64,000 bases of DNA from Thuidium tamariscinum (lineage: Eukaryota > Streptophyta > Bryopsida > Hypnales > Thuidiaceae): positions 12,524,001 through 12,588,000 of the forward strand of contig OX344751.2 of NCBI GenBank assembly GCA_947034885.2. Direction: 5' to 3'. The notes beneath the pieces were generated by a model, which was given only the letters and a program-made list of their open reading frames with translations, was not told the origin of the DNA and did not search any database. Positions 12,157 through 23,427 of the stretch are shown piece by piece. The stretch's first letter is position 1; every line of letters starts with the position of its first letter. The translations under genes were made by a program, and so were the position numbers.

Positions 12157-12348
12157 GGGCTGCGCCTGCCAAGGAGGTAGTGCAAGACCAAGGCGACGCG
12201 CGCGGGACCGGGCAGCAAGCTGCAGGGTGGCCCCGCTCCCAAGAAAAATTAGATTAATATCATGGGGACCGATGGCCCCCGTATCAGATATTAAACTGAT
12301 AAGAACAGATACTACACTTGATCTTAGCCAAAAGGCCGAGAAAGGTAT
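12157..12348 (-). ncRNA. U2: U2 spliceosomal snRNA
   Basis: Read on the minus strand, the first 70 bases from 12348 match the invariant 5' half of U2: ATACCTTTCTCGGCC, then TTGGCTAAGATCAAGTG and the branch-point recognition GTAGTA at 12315-12310. The stem II region (TTATCAGTTTAATATCTGAT) and an Sm-type site, ATTTTTCTTGG near 12250, follow. Stem-loop IV is recognisable by TCTTGCACTACCTCC near 12185-12172. The 3' end at about 12157 is placed where the last stem closes, giving about 192 nt, the usual size. The RNA base-pairs with intron branch points in the spliceosome. A loose 3'-box-like sequence, CAGCAGTCTTGA, lies about 40 bases downstream (12115-12104). Confidence 0.93.
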
Positions 12349-12373
12349 GCTTCTCCGCCCTTGCCCTGGCCTT

Positions 12374-12420
12374 GTTATACTCCACAGTCCCCCTGCCCTC
12401 TCCTCCAACCCATATGGGAT
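12374..12420 (-). promoter_or_regulatory. Plant U-snRNA promoter: USE and TATA box
   Basis: The minus strand has ATCCCATATGG at 12420-12410, about 62-72 bases before the U2 5' end. It resembles the plant upstream sequence element RTCCCACATCG. A TATA-like GTATAAC lies at 12380-12374, about 26-32 bases before the start. The spacing of about three helical turns between the two is the arrangement known for polymerase II snRNA genes in plants. Confidence 0.75.
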
Positions 12421-13587
12421 AAATCACGCACTAAACCCCGACAAAGTAAAAGTCCCCTGTTCCCGGCCTCTCTCTCGCGAGCTTCTGGTGATGAGAACTC
12501 GCTTTCTCTAGTCGGCACACGCCCCGCCACACTCCACCTTTACCACTCTCGAGTGACGATTTCGTGCCACCATCGCCCTTTCATTTCACAGGGAAATTAC
12601 AGTCGCAAAGCCACTTCAGTCAGTTCCTGAGCAAACGCAAATTTATACACTTCGTATGTTTCAGATGGACTGACAAAAAAGCAGCATCAATGTTGTAGCT
12701 GCCATGCCACGCTTTTGTACGCAGCTGTTGTTGTCGGGCTTCCGTCGGTCTGCATTCAACATTCAAGCTCTACGACCATGGTAAAATAACTTAATCAGGT
12801 TCCCATCTACAAACCCTCCAATGCAATCGCAAGTTCAGCATTCACTCCTTTAGACTCTTTCGGTCGTTCTGTGCGAACAGTTCTGAGGGCAACCTCAATG
12901 TGGACGACACGGAATGTACTCCAGATGAGACACTATATTCTTCGCTATGTGCGTCGCGGAACGAACAGCCATTCTCTCGCTAGACTGCTTCTCAGGAATT
13001 CATGCTCACTATATTCAAATCTGATGTTTGAATACTGTTTCCCGGCAGTGGAGTAAGACAAGTTTACTTAGTTCAAGAGACTTTAGTTGAACGCCAGTGT
13101 TAAGGGAGGTAGCATCATCTTAGGCATGAATTGGCCACAAATCACATGTTTCCTTTACTTGATCCAAGATGTAGGCAATATCAAGGATACACACAATACC
13201 TACAGACAAGTGTCCTCTGGAAAATTCTCAAATTGAAGGAGAACCAAAAATACAACTTCGGGAAGTGCGGTATGCTTCATCGGTACTAGCACTTCTCTGA
13301 TCAAGCTATTCACTATCTGTCGCTCTCTCTAATTTGAGAGACAAAAAATTAACCTACCTAAATTTACATGGATAATATGCTGCACTGTATGAAAAAACCC
13401 TCCTAGCAGATGGTTATGCATCACTCGCTCTCGCTGTGCATGATACGCCGCCTACATGTACTACTCCGCTTAGGTCCAGGCTACATACATAAAAACGCCG
13501 TTTGAATTGCAACAAAACATGGCCAAGTTATGGTCGCAAGGAATCCCAAATGATTCTCAGTTCAAAAAGAAAGCAGGTCCGGTTCAC
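12421..13587. other. Region between the U2 gene and the 3' end of the dehydrogenase gene
   Basis: No coding exon was recognised. The part from about 13450 to 13587 is probably the 3' untranslated region of the minus-strand dehydrogenase/reticulon gene. Short open frames (12871-13056 plus, 13507-13767 plus) show no family features; the second is antisense to that gene. Confidence 0.4.
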
Positions 13588-15303
13588 CTACTGCACCTTC
13601 TTCATCTCCAACCGCCCTCGAAGATTCTCTGGCAACTTACTAGCGACAACTCTGTAGTAATGGTCGAAGGTTTCCAGTGCCAGAGTGCACAGCTTGTCAA
13701 ATTCGTCCTCGTTCTGCTCATACATGTAGGGAGCAGTGAAAGCAGCAAACACGCTCATGAAGAGTAAACTCCGGAAGGAAAATCTCCCTAAAAACTTCAT
13801 GACGCGCAGTACAACCAACACCTTGAAAAACACAGCGTAGTCTCTTTGCACAACAATTCTCTCCAAAAGAGAGCAGCCAGAGTTCCAGAGTGATCGAACT
13901 TCATGGGCAACTTTGATTGCGGAGTCATCAGATATCTCAAACAATGACGGGGGAATCTTGGGTAACGAAATTGAAAACAGGGGATCGGGCAAATAGTTGA
14001 GGGTGAAGACAGCAATCAGCACCACACAGAGGTTGTAGCTCAATGCAGAGGCCAGAGTGGCCCCCGATTTGTAGAAGAAGTACAGTAAGCTCCAAATGCC
14101 AATGAAGAACGCAACGCTTCTCTTGCCGTCTTTCCACAGAAGCACATCCGCCACAGCACCGCCACCGAGCACCGTATTCATCTTTGACGATAGTTTGATC
14201 TCTCGGTTCGCAATCTCGGGATCCGGCGCATCGGCTCGAAACTCAGGATACGCTGCGATCGTTCTCCGAATCCCTTCTTCTAAAGACACGATAGGCGTGT
14301 AACCTAGAAGCTCCTTGGCTCTGTTGCAATTGAAAGTTCTCGTAACAGTGACCAGCCTCAAGCGCACAGGATTGAAATTGACTGCCGGCTTGACACCGAG
14401 TGGGGCCAACATTTTTGCCACGCTGTCATACGCTTCGGCAACTGTCAGTACAAGCTTCGCAGGAACGTGGAACGTCGGTTTAGGGTATCCAAGCCCAGTG
14501 ATAATTCTCGTCAGGAATTCCCAAAACGGAATCGGCTCCTGGTTCGTAATAAAGAAAGCCTTGCCAGCAACCCGTCCTGTATCCCCAAACGTCAAAGCCT
14601 TCTCCGCACACAAATGCGCATGCGCGACGTTTTCCACATACGTCCAGTCGAACATATTTTTCCCATCACCAAGAATAAATTTCAGTTTCCCAGCTCTCGC
14701 AGACTTCGCAAAGGCAGGTACAGTCAGTCTATCGCCGGGTCCAAAGATCCCACTCGGGCGAATCGCACATGTCACCAAGCTCCTCCCATTGGCACTCAAA
14801 ACTAGCGCTTCCCCGTGCGCTTTCGCATCCGAGTAATAATCATTGAACTTGTCACAGATTGGAGCCGACTCGTCCACATTAACAATAGGATGCACACCGT
14901 CGAACACAATGCTAGGAGAGGAAGTGTAAACAAGCTTCTGCACGCCACATTCCAGACAAGCCTCGATCACATTCCGCGTCCCTGTGACGGAGACGTCGAA
15001 ATGCAATTTGAAGCTATTGATGGAAGTATCGGGAGCGGCCATATGAAACACCACTGTAACCCCTCGCATGGCCTCCATCACCTGCTGCTTGTTGCGAATG
15101 TCACAGGAGACGTATTGCACTCGTTCCATTCGAACCCCCTCCCCGAGAACCCCCATCGTCTCCTCGTCCGTCATCGTCAACCTGGGCGCCAGATCCACGA
15201 TGCGAACCACATAGCGGCCATCCTCCAGCAATTTCTGCACCACGCACCTGGCCAAGAACCCTCGCCCACCCGTCACCACGCAAATCTCCGACGACGGCCC
15301 CAT
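13588..15303 (-). CDS. 3BETAHSD/D: 3beta-hydroxysteroid dehydrogenase/decarboxylase with C-terminal reticulon domain
   Basis: This is a 571-residue intact open frame. Residues 7-18 (ICVVTGGRGFLA) form the NAD-binding Rossmann loop. TSSPS at 128-132 and Y157-K161 (YYSDAK) supply the short-chain dehydrogenase active site. GIFGPGD at 185-191 and NMFDWTYVENVAHAH at 216-230 are family blocks. From about 384 (VADVLLWKDGKRS) to the end is a reticulon homology domain with two long hydrophobic stretches (about 397-440 and 490-527), and the last residues KKVQ fit a KKXX ER-retrieval signal. In plants such enzymes act in the ER on 4-carboxy sterols during C-4 demethylation. The start is the only in-frame ATG before the Rossmann fold; the open frame extends to 15462 without another ATG. 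The gene has no intron here, unlike multi-exon relatives that I recall. Antisense frames are ignored. Confidence 0.93.
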   Translation of the reverse strand: MGPSSEICVVTGGRGFLARCVVQKLLEDGRYVVRIVDLAPRLTMTDEETMGVLGEGVRMERVQYVSCDIRNKQQVMEAMRGVTVVFHMAAPDTSINSFKLHFDVSVTGTRNVIEACLECGVQKLVYTSSPSIVFDGVHPIVNVDESAPICDKFNDYYSDAKAHGEALVLSANGRSLVTCAIRPSGIFGPGDRLTVPAFAKSARAGKLKFILGDGKNMFDWTYVENVAHAHLCAEKALTFGDTGRVAGKAFFITNQEPIPFWEFLTRIITGLGYPKPTFHVPAKLVLTVAEAYDSVAKMLAPLGVKPAVNFNPVRLRLVTVTRTFNCNRAKELLGYTPIVSLEEGIRRTIAAYPEFRADAPDPEIANREIKLSSKMNTVLGGGAVADVLLWKDGKRSVAFFIGIWSLLYFFYKSGATLASALSYNLCVVLIAVFTLNYLPDPLFSISLPKIPPSLFEISDDSAIKVAHEVRSLWNSGCSLLERIVVQRDYAVFFKVLVVLRVMKFLGRFSFRSLLFMSVFAAFTAPYMYEQNEDEFDKLCTLALETFDHYYRVVASKLPENLRGRLEMKKVQ

Positions 15304-16657
15304 CGCCTGCGCAACCCCTCGACCAAACCCAACACCCCAAACGGCTCCTGATGCGAAATGCGAGCAGATTTGAATACTAAGAAGCGGAAGTCGACAGCAA
15401 TTGCGACGGATAGACAAGCACGCAGCAGAATTGCGAGCAGGAAGCACACTTGTTGCAAGCAACTGGCCGCTCCAATTTGAGTGCGGGGCCCGTTGCGCTT
15501 TGCGTTGGTACGGTGGTGGGTTTGGAAGCGTCCGGAGACAAAGGCCTGGCAGAGGGAGACGGATCGCCGTGGATTGCTCCGACGGCTCAGATCTCTCTGG
15601 GGAGCGGGGAGAGCGCCAAAGCAGCCTTTTGGCTTTTGCTGTTATGAGGGTTAACAGTTAGACTACTGTACCAGTCGGTTCATTTGATTAGCAATGATTT
15701 TTCGCATTCATGATTGACCCTTCTTGTTGAGGTTTTTGTATTGTTTCTTGAAACAAATGAAAGGGAATTTTAATGCAAAGGAGGACTCTTGTTGAGGGCT
15801 AAGCTTTCCTTCTTTATTTATATCGGTAAGGTAACTACACCTAATTTCTACGACTTTGTAAAACTGCATAGTCTAGATTTTTACCTAAAATGTATTCCCA
15901 CTATTCATAAGAGTCTATGATCGGTTTTAAGAAACATTTATTTGTAGCACTTTGAAAACTTATAGTTTAGTCATGTAATATCTAAAATCTACTTCAACTA
16001 CCAACACCACCCCTCCCAACAAAATTCTAATATAATAATGAAAACTATATTGAATTGTTTATTTGTGCGATTTTATTTGTAATTGCCTTATTTGGCGTAA
16101 ACATTTTCTAATGGTGATTGATATTTGGACTTTGTTGCTATTGAGTGTTAATCCTTGATCCATAAAGGACACATGTCCTATGACCAAGGTAGTCACCAAG
16201 ACTACTCTAAGTATTTGCATCAAGTCTTTTTAATCCTAAATAATACATATTTGAGTCTTCTAATTAGCAACATCTATATAGATCTTAATATGATTATTCC
16301 AACAAATTTTGACTAGATAACTATTTCATTTGGGAGTTACCAAACAATACACTAACAAATATGGAATTACATCAAAAAACAAAATTTAACATAAAAAATA
16401 TGTTAAATCGCCTAAACCATCTTAATGAAATATCCAAACTATAGGATGAAATTTACAAAATAATTAGGAAATTACATCGGATGAAAGAACCGATGATGAA
16501 TGTATAGTAACGACTCTAAATATTTGAAGAATATAAATGGGTTTATACATTAAGAATTTAATCTTTAAACAACATAATAAGTTCCAAAAGCATTATTTAA
16601 AGTCGAACAATGAATTTTATGTAGTTATTGGTTTTAAATAAAGTTAAATTGAGGGAT
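15304..16657. other. Promoter of the dehydrogenase gene, then AT-rich DNA
   Basis: 15304-15660 is GC-rich and should hold the 5' leader and promoter of the minus-strand dehydrogenase/reticulon gene. Further right the DNA is AT-rich. At 15828-15845 there is one end of the TA-AGGTAACTACACC element type, with no partner end found. Confidence 0.4.
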
Positions 16658-16881
16658 GCTATATATAAGTCTATAAGCGTAAGCCCATGAGCCTAAAAGA
16701 CCATATACCCATACAATAGATGTTTGTATCACGAAAACCTTTCTTAATTGTATTATAACTATATTATAAATATCTACAATGCAGGTGTTAGTATTATAAA
16801 TACTTTCAATAGTTGTAAGATATATTTATACATAATTTCAAGGCTCTCATACTAAACATTTTCATACTCATAGACTAGCAA
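16658..16881. mobile_element. Degenerate copy of the GCTAGT inverted-repeat element
   Basis: This begins GCTATATATAAG and ends ...CATAGACTAGCAATG. The interior follows the same order of short motifs (CCTATA, TATTATA, ATAGATG, GGTGTT) as the better copies at 46824, 53141 and 57988. Heavily mutated. Confidence 0.4.
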
Positions 16882-17370
16882 TGTTAAAGTGAACTAAACA
16901 TATGTTTCTACACTAAGTAAAATTGCAGTTTTTGTAACCCTTTGAAAATATCTACCTTGAAAATTTCAAATATACAATATTGACATTTGAATTTTTCGTG
17001 TTTCCTCTAACCTAAGGGTTGTATTGAAAATTATCACATTTCCATTTGTTCAAAAAAAATTTATCACACTGACCCCCAAGACAAAAATATCATGAAATGC
17101 CACGTGTACCGTGTATATGTACAGTCGGAATCTATTCCGTGCCGGTATCTCAGATTCCCCAGTAACTTACTGCAGACACTGTATGCGGAGACTCCATTCA
17201 GCAGACATTCAGTTGCCTGTGCCAAAAGGTTTAACTCCGCCGAATCAAGTTCAGTTAACTGGATTTTATTTTTTAATTTTAATTTTTACGTTACTTGGAT
17301 TTCTGAAACCAAGTAAGTTAACTTATATAATATTGCCTGGAATTGTCACAAATGATTGCTGATTTTAAGA
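16882..17370. other. Intergenic DNA, nothing recognised
   Basis: Two overlapping short plus-strand frames (17092-17362) show no family features. Confidence 0.35.
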
Positions 17371-17757
17371 TAGAAACACCCATTTTCATCCCTGTACCCA
17401 CTCTTGAACCGTAGAGTATCACTAAATCTGTCCATAAACATTCATTAAAGTGTCTTGCAAATGTTTTATTCTAATTTGCTGACGCAGTTGTAAAACACAT
17501 GATTGTGTAATTTTCATTCACTGAGAGCTGATTTCAGCAGAGTTCAGTTCAAGGTACACCTGTAGGACAGTTCTAGTGGTCTAGGGAGCCAACACTTTGA
17601 AAATTTATAGAAATTACATACTGCATCCGAAAATTTTAATTTTTTTTTTGAATATTCATGATTTTCACTCACTAATACTATAAAATTTATACTTTTACTA
17701 AAAAAAATGCCTCCCACTATGCTGAATTGCTTAATCTGACGGTTTAGGGTGTTTCCA
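17371..17757. mobile_element. GAAACACCC inverted-repeat element
   Basis: The left end AGAAACACCCAT and right end AGGGTGTTTCC are inverted repeats. The interior aligns along its length with 39105-39470 (shared words TTTGCTGACGCA/TTCGCTAACGCA, AGCCAACACTTTGAAAA, ATAGAAATTACATA). No coding capacity. About 387 bp. Confidence 0.6.
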
Positions 17758-19034
17758 CAATAGTATGATTCAAACCTGGGTTCACACACAATCTCCTCCC
17801 CGCTGGCATTCTTTCCACTTCAGTCTCCACTGGCGGCATGCTTCAGTTCCGTTCGTCAGCAGCATTTTCAAATTTAGAATTCACCTGAACTGGCTGGCAC
17901 GAATCAGTCGTGTTCAAATATTTGGACAGTAATTGCTGCAGATTCGGAGAGGACCAGCCAGCCAGCCAGGGGGATAACTTTATTTCCTCTTAAGGGAGGA
18001 GGCTCAGAAACCGCTCATTTAAGAGCTGATCGCCCTTTTTCATGTATTTCATTTGATGCAAATATTTTGAACTTGTTTTTCAGGCAAAGAAAAATATTCT
18101 AGAAATCTAACAGAAGTTGTTTCATATTTTTTGAAGCATTACTGAATTAGTTATGAATTTTCAAATACAATTTGGCATAGTGCCCTATTTGTGATTAGTA
18201 GGCCATGAAAACCCATACATGCACAGTTTGGAAATAAATCTGACTTTGTTCAAGAACTAGCATTGCAACATGTAAAAAGTAATCAAGGTGGTTTCCAAAT
18301 GCGTTCCTTCCTAAAACTGAAGTGAATACTTGAATTAATCATTATTTCAGATTTTGTAACACTTGTAAGAAGCGAGTTCAACAACCAAGTCTTATTTTAT
18401 TCACTTAGTTAAGAATGAAGCCATTGTGGCTCTGAAACCATCCATTGAAGAAGGAAAAACTAAACTCTTATCATGCTTTAATGTAATTGGAAGTTCATTG
18501 ACTCACAATCAAGTTCCATTTCACAGCCTCCTACTGGACGGTTGCAAAAGCCTAGGCAATTTCAAAGCCATCTCCTATAAGAACATCCTCAATGCTCTAG
18601 TATAAACGCACTGCAACGGCAAGTTCTACATAGTTTGAACAAAACCCTACCCCAATGCACTCGGCACCTTTCATGTTACTTTCAAGGCTGCAGCATTTCT
18701 TGGCTCCCATTCAACAAAAATTGGCCATTTGTTGTGCCCTCCAAACTTCTCTGCATTTCTCTGACAACACCAAGAATAGTGACGATTCTAGATCCTCCTC
18801 ACTTCACGCACCTTTACATTCTATTTGTTGTTGCCGCATTAGCAACAAGGAACTGTAGCGGAGCATTTGGGGTTCCAGATACCATCGTAGCATTGAGGCG
18901 CGTGCAATGGGCAACAGACTTAGAAGAAAAAGAGAATGTGATCTTGTTTGTTGCAGTGGCGTTTTGACGTGTAGAGGATTGAAGATGCTCTAACATTTTA
19001 AGTTAAGTTGGTGGAGTCTCAAAGGCGGCGGAAG
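17758..19034. other. Intergenic DNA with a 110-codon frame of unknown status
   Basis: The frame at 18635-18967 (plus) has no recognisable domain, and its cysteine and tryptophan content looks like chance. Nothing else was recognised. Confidence 0.3.
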
Positions 19035-20167
19035 TTAACCCTTCAAGGACGGACATATGTGGTAGAAGTACCCATAACCAATAAAATAAGCACATTTGGA
19101 TATAATCCAGGGTAGTGCAAGGCAAAGAAAATATTTTCAAAGATGCATTGACAAAAATAAATAATGGGTATTGCAAAAATTGTGGTAATTTTATCTCTTG
19201 AATTGAAATTACTATGAATTTTGAAAGGCAAGAGTTGGACTTGACCTATAACCAACATTTAGAATCCTTCAATTTCAATCATTTAAGAATACTTTCCCAC
19301 TATTTACTTCCTGCATTTATGCTCTCTTATGTGTCATTAACTTATTGGTCCAAACCTTGGAAAAAGTACAAAGATACACATTCCAAGGAGAAAACGGAAA
19401 TCCATTCCAATCTTGTTTTGGAATAGGGTACCCTATTTGTTGTTAATGGGAGGAGATGTCAACAATAGGTACCTCTACTATAACCACTATTTCATAAAAC
19501 TAGATATCTATGAAAATGTTTATATTTATTTTTCACATATGAAATTGCATGTCTTCTTTGCTTCATAAAAAATTTAGATTTTTTGGGAGGAGAATTGATT
19601 TTTTAATAATTTTTTTAAGATAAGGTGAAGAAAATTCATATCAAATTGAAAATTATTTCAAAAAATCTGAAAATTTCATAATGTGTGGATATCATAGTGA
19701 AAAACATCATGCTATAAAACTCAATTTTCATATCATTTTATAATTAGAATGCTATAGACTTGAAAATGCATTCAAAGTTCAAATTATAATAAAATATTCA
19801 ATATATTAAAATTTTCTAAAATTCCAATTGGAGTAAAAACTAGAATGGATGACCTTCATTTCATCAGTTGGGTTGAAACTTTAAAAATATTGTTTTTTGT
19901 GGAGAATTTTCAGATTTAGAGCGTGGACCAACAACTTCTCAAAATACACCCAAATGGCATATTTTGCCATCCATTTTTTTCACTAAATTCTCAACTACGT
20001 GAAAACAAAGACTATTTAGACTTAAACCTCAATTGAATACTATTTGTAACTCATGAAAGGTCAACCAAAAAAAGTGGATGAAAAAATTGCTTCTAATCCC
20101 TTTTGAGGATCCTAGACTATCAACCAAACGCCATAGAATGTTGGTGGTGGGAGTCTAAGGTTATGGT
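19035..20167. mobile_element. TTAA-bounded element interrupted by a nested MITE
   Basis: The left end is TTAACCCTTCAAGGACGGAC and the right end TTATGGTTGA. The sequence is, in reverse complement, a relative of the 60961-61662 element. Shared words include AAAAATTTAGATTTTTT and CAAAATACACCCAAATGGCA against its counterpart TGCCATTTTAGTG. A second element is inserted at about 19057-19500. Confidence 0.5.
19057..19500. mobile_element. Nested AGGTAGAA-type MITE
   Basis: The left end GGTAGAAGTACCCATAACCA and right end GGTACCTCTACTATAACCAC are degenerate inverted ends like those of 47238-47640. The interiors share a run around TAATGGGTATTGCAAAAA and ATGAATTTTG. It splits the 19035-20167 element. 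Right limit approximate. Confidence 0.45.
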
Positions 20168-20645
20168 TGAGGCACCAATAACAAGCCACATCCAACTCCC
20201 AACCTATAGGGGGTAGAATTTCCAATCAAGGCTAGAACAAATTTCTAACTAGATTCTAAATTTCATTTTATTGGTCCTTTTGAGGTTGGAATCAATAAGG
20301 TAAACTAATGACACATGTCCCATTGTAGTAAGTAAAGGAAGTGAATAGAAAGCAATTATGGAATGATTGGAATCAAAAGACTCTAAACTTTGGTTATGGG
20401 TCAAAAGTACTTTTTGCTTCCCAAAATTCACAATAAATTTCAATTTGGGAGTAAAATTTTGAAAATTTTTCTATCTTCATATTTCCTATCTTTTTACATG
20501 AGAAAAATTTCCATTGCCTCATACTATGTACAATTTGCTTTGAAATTGCTTAAATGGTCAATTATTGCTGCCTCAATCTTAACTTGTTTCTTCATTGAGG
20601 TGAAATTGACTTGATACATTATTTATAAGTATTAATATGTAAAAT
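20168..20645. other. Degenerate AGGTAGAA-type repeat remnant
   Basis: It contains ACTTTGGTTATGGGTCAAAAG and CACAATAAATTTCAATTTGGG, which echo the interior of the 19057 and 47238 elements in reverse orientation. No clean ends. Confidence 0.3.
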
Positions 20646-20932
20646 CACTACACCTAAAATTGACCAAATAAAAAATTATGCATGGGTTCTATTATTACAT
20701 TCAAATTTTTTTGAGTGATCTTGTTAGTAGTCAAAAGGAGATTTTAGATTCTTTTAGAATGCAGTTTTTAGACAAAGTATGAATAAATTATGATTATTCA
20801 AAGTGTTGAAAATAGGTATTTCTAAAATCAACACTAAACTCTTATGAATAGTCAAAGTATATTTTAGACAAGAATTTGTGGGGGGCAACTTTAGACATGG
20901 GGGCAAAATTAGGTGGAGTTATCATAAATTAT
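20646..20932. mobile_element. Degenerate AGGTAACTACACC-type MITE
   Basis: It begins ACTACACCTAAAAT and ends TTAGGTGGAGTTAT. The interior aligns with 44225-44513 (TAGTAGTCAAAAGGAGATTTTAG against TAGTGAAGAGGAGATTCTAG as the clearest segment). About 287 bp. Confidence 0.5.
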
Positions 20933-22468
20933 GGATGAAACATACTTTATTCCTTTACATTCATATTGAATTGGGTGGTATAGTCCTATTATGGACTAGA
21001 TAATATCCAAGAGCATCGTGAGACACAATGCTAAGTCTAATGGTTTATATCTATATTTGAATTTCCAAATATAAGGGTGTAGAAAGAAAGGTTGCATTAT
21101 AAGTTGTAATGCTTTTCTGACAATCTAATGGAGTAGTGATAAATTTGCCTTGGAAATTGGACTTAACATTATGACATTTTTTACTTGATTTTAGGCAATC
21201 TTATTTGTTAAAAAATAGAGAAGATTAGAGGTATTTGAAAAATTATGGTGTATGATGTCATGTCATGTTTTTGTTTTTTAAACCGATTTTGGACTTATGG
21301 ATTTAAAGGAATTGAGTTCATTGTGCATATGTTTGACTTTGGATAAGAAGCAATTAATGCTAAGAAAAAAACTAGGGGCAAAATGAATTCAACAAAATCA
21401 CTTTTGGTTCATTATTTAGATTCAATGTTATAAGAGAGACCAATATTTCAATTTGGAATAGGAGCCCTCTAGCTAGTCAAAATATGAGCAACATATATTT
21501 AAATTGCATATAAATATATGTTCAAATTTGTCATGATTTCAAAAATTTGGATTGACAACAATCTAAAGTTGTTATGGATATAAAGAGCAAAAACAAAACA
21601 ATATTCACTATGATTTACAAAATACTTTTGTCAACCCCAAATGGACTAAGACATGAGTTCATGATAAATTATTGTAAATTTGCACTTTCTTTATCTAAAG
21701 GATTAAGAAAAAATGGAAAAAATAGTTTTTGAAAAATTGAACCACAAAAAATTATATTGAATAACTATAAAAAATATTTGAAAAAAAATTCAAAAGCTTC
21801 AAATGTACATTGTAAACCTAGAAGAAGGACATTTAGAAAATTTATTAAGCAATGTGCAAACAAAGATATGGGCTTTTTATTCATATAGAATGCCAAAAAC
21901 TTAGAAAATAATTTTAGATAATGTACCATACATAAAATAAGAAAATGAGAATTGTAATCAACATATAGTCACATATAACGCACTGCATTTGATTTAATTT
22001 ATAGATCTAATTTACCATCAATAATAAGTATCCTAGGTTCACTTGGCCCGTCACTTGCTACTAGGGATAGGATCCATGTTCACACCTCTACTTCAAAAAT
22101 TTAAGGTGCATAAAACTTTTCCATGAAGCAATGAAAAACATTTGTCATCTTTTGTTTACATCCTATGCTTTGTTGCTCTTTGAGTCCAAGGTTGGGTTAA
22201 CTTAATGTATGTTTCATGCCAACCCTCAACAAAGGTTTCTTCACACAATACTTTATATTGGTTGCTTTATTGTGAATGGCTTGGAAGTGAGGATATTTTG
22301 AATTAGAGTTTGGATGAGGTACAACTACTACATCCACATTAGTATGGATAAAACACGTTAGTACAAAACACGTTAGAACAACCAAATCAATTATACAAAA
22401 CTGAACTCTTAGGGATTTTGCACTTAAGAACCCCCCCACTTTGTAGTGTGCAACTTACAAACAAATAC
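20933..22468. other. AT-rich intergenic DNA, nothing recognised
   Basis: No gene, RNA or clear element end was seen. Confidence 0.4.
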
Positions 22469-23080
22469 TAAGGTAGGAGGTTTATAAAATGCCCATCTAA
22501 AAGGTGAAACTAAATTTTTGGGAGGTGAAACTTATTGAATTATTTTCTAGTAAATTTTCTAATAAAGATGAGTGGAATTAGCATCTAACCCAAGTCGTTT
22601 CATATTTTTTTTGGAAGTTTTGTAGAATTAATATTAGTTATACATTTTTGAAGTTCAAATGGCATAGGCTTTTAAGATTGCTCACTTCCTCAAACATTAG
22701 ATGAAATTTGAGGGCATTAGGAGATTGCAGGTTTCTGGACTATGGGAACGCAGTTTCTACCCTGTGAACTTGAATCCTACGTGGTCACGACCTTGCCACA
22801 TTATTTATTTATTTTTTCGAAAAAAATTTGGACTTATTTTCATATTTCAAAACTCCAATTTTTTATTTTAAAATTAAAGCCGGCCTGACAGTGGCCAACA
22901 ACATTGGGAGTCGTTTTGGGAACAGACCCAAAATGGCCTTGTAATGCCCTTAGATTTCTTCTAATGATATATTCTCTTTGTACATTCTTATAAAGATGAA
23001 ATATCAACATGTACAAACAATGTACAATTGAGGAAGTGGGCATTTTTAGAACCTAAGCGGATTTTGAGCCTCCTACCTTA
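22469..23080. mobile_element. TA-AGGTAGGAGG inverted-repeat element carrying a nested MITE
   Basis: The left end TA-AGGTAGGAGGTTT and right end CCTCCTACCT-TA are inverted, each flanked by TA. That is the target duplication expected of Tc1/mariner (Stowaway-like) MITEs. Related copies lie at 44657 and 51227 and share GCATCTAACCCAAGTC. A CATTAG-type MITE (22695-22966) is inserted in it. Confidence 0.6.
22695..22966. mobile_element. CATTAG MITE, copy A (nested)
   Basis: Ends CATTAGATGAAATTTGAGGG and, inverted, CATTAGAAGAAATCTAAGGG. 272 bp. The interior has a run of A/T beside TCATATTTCAAAACTCC and palindromes near each end (around GGGAACGCAGTTT and around CGTTTTGGGAACAGACCC). Copies lie at 23428, 31433, 38082, 52791, 58214 and 60371. 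Confidence 0.75.
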
Positions 23081-23141
23081 ATGGGTCCCCTAAGTGGGCA
23101 TTGTGAAGGTAAAGAAGGGGCTAACTTTAGGCAATGACACT

Positions 23142-23263
23142 CAATGTTTGTTGTGCTTGTCTAGTGTGAAATAGTTTCATTGTAGCACCTCATTATGGTA
23201 CAATGTTTGTTGTGCTTGTCTAGTGTGAAATAGTTTCATTGTAGCACCTCATTATGGTACAAT
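23142..23263. repeat. Perfect tandem duplication of 59 bp
   Basis: A unit beginning CAATGTTTGTTGTGC at 23142 is repeated without mismatch at 23201, followed by the first few bases of a third unit. Perfect identity in otherwise decayed DNA suggests a recent slippage or unequal exchange event. Confidence 0.9.
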
Positions 23264-23427
23264 TTATGTTGTTTCTGCCATCACTTTTACATTTGCTTGG
23301 CAATGGAGGCTTTTGTGGAGGACAATTTTACATTCACTCTAACTTCATCAATATAGATTATGGCCATAGTGGACGTTGATATATATACAATGGAGGGTAA
23401 TGGAGGGATGCAAAGGAGGAAAAGAAA

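Noticed and set aside
12103..12511. Open frames of 101 and 131 codons on both strands
   Set aside because: They overlap the U2 snRNA gene and its promoter; the sequence conservation is that of U2, not of a protein.
14096..15351. Plus-strand open frames up to 178 codons
   Set aside because: They are antisense shadows of the dehydrogenase/reticulon coding sequence.
15304..15462. N-terminal extension of the dehydrogenase
   Set aside because: The frame is open but has no ATG upstream of 15303; the family N-terminus starts just before the Rossmann motif.
18635..18967. 110-codon plus frame as a gene
   Set aside because: No domain, no splice or start context, and overlapping frames on the other strand.
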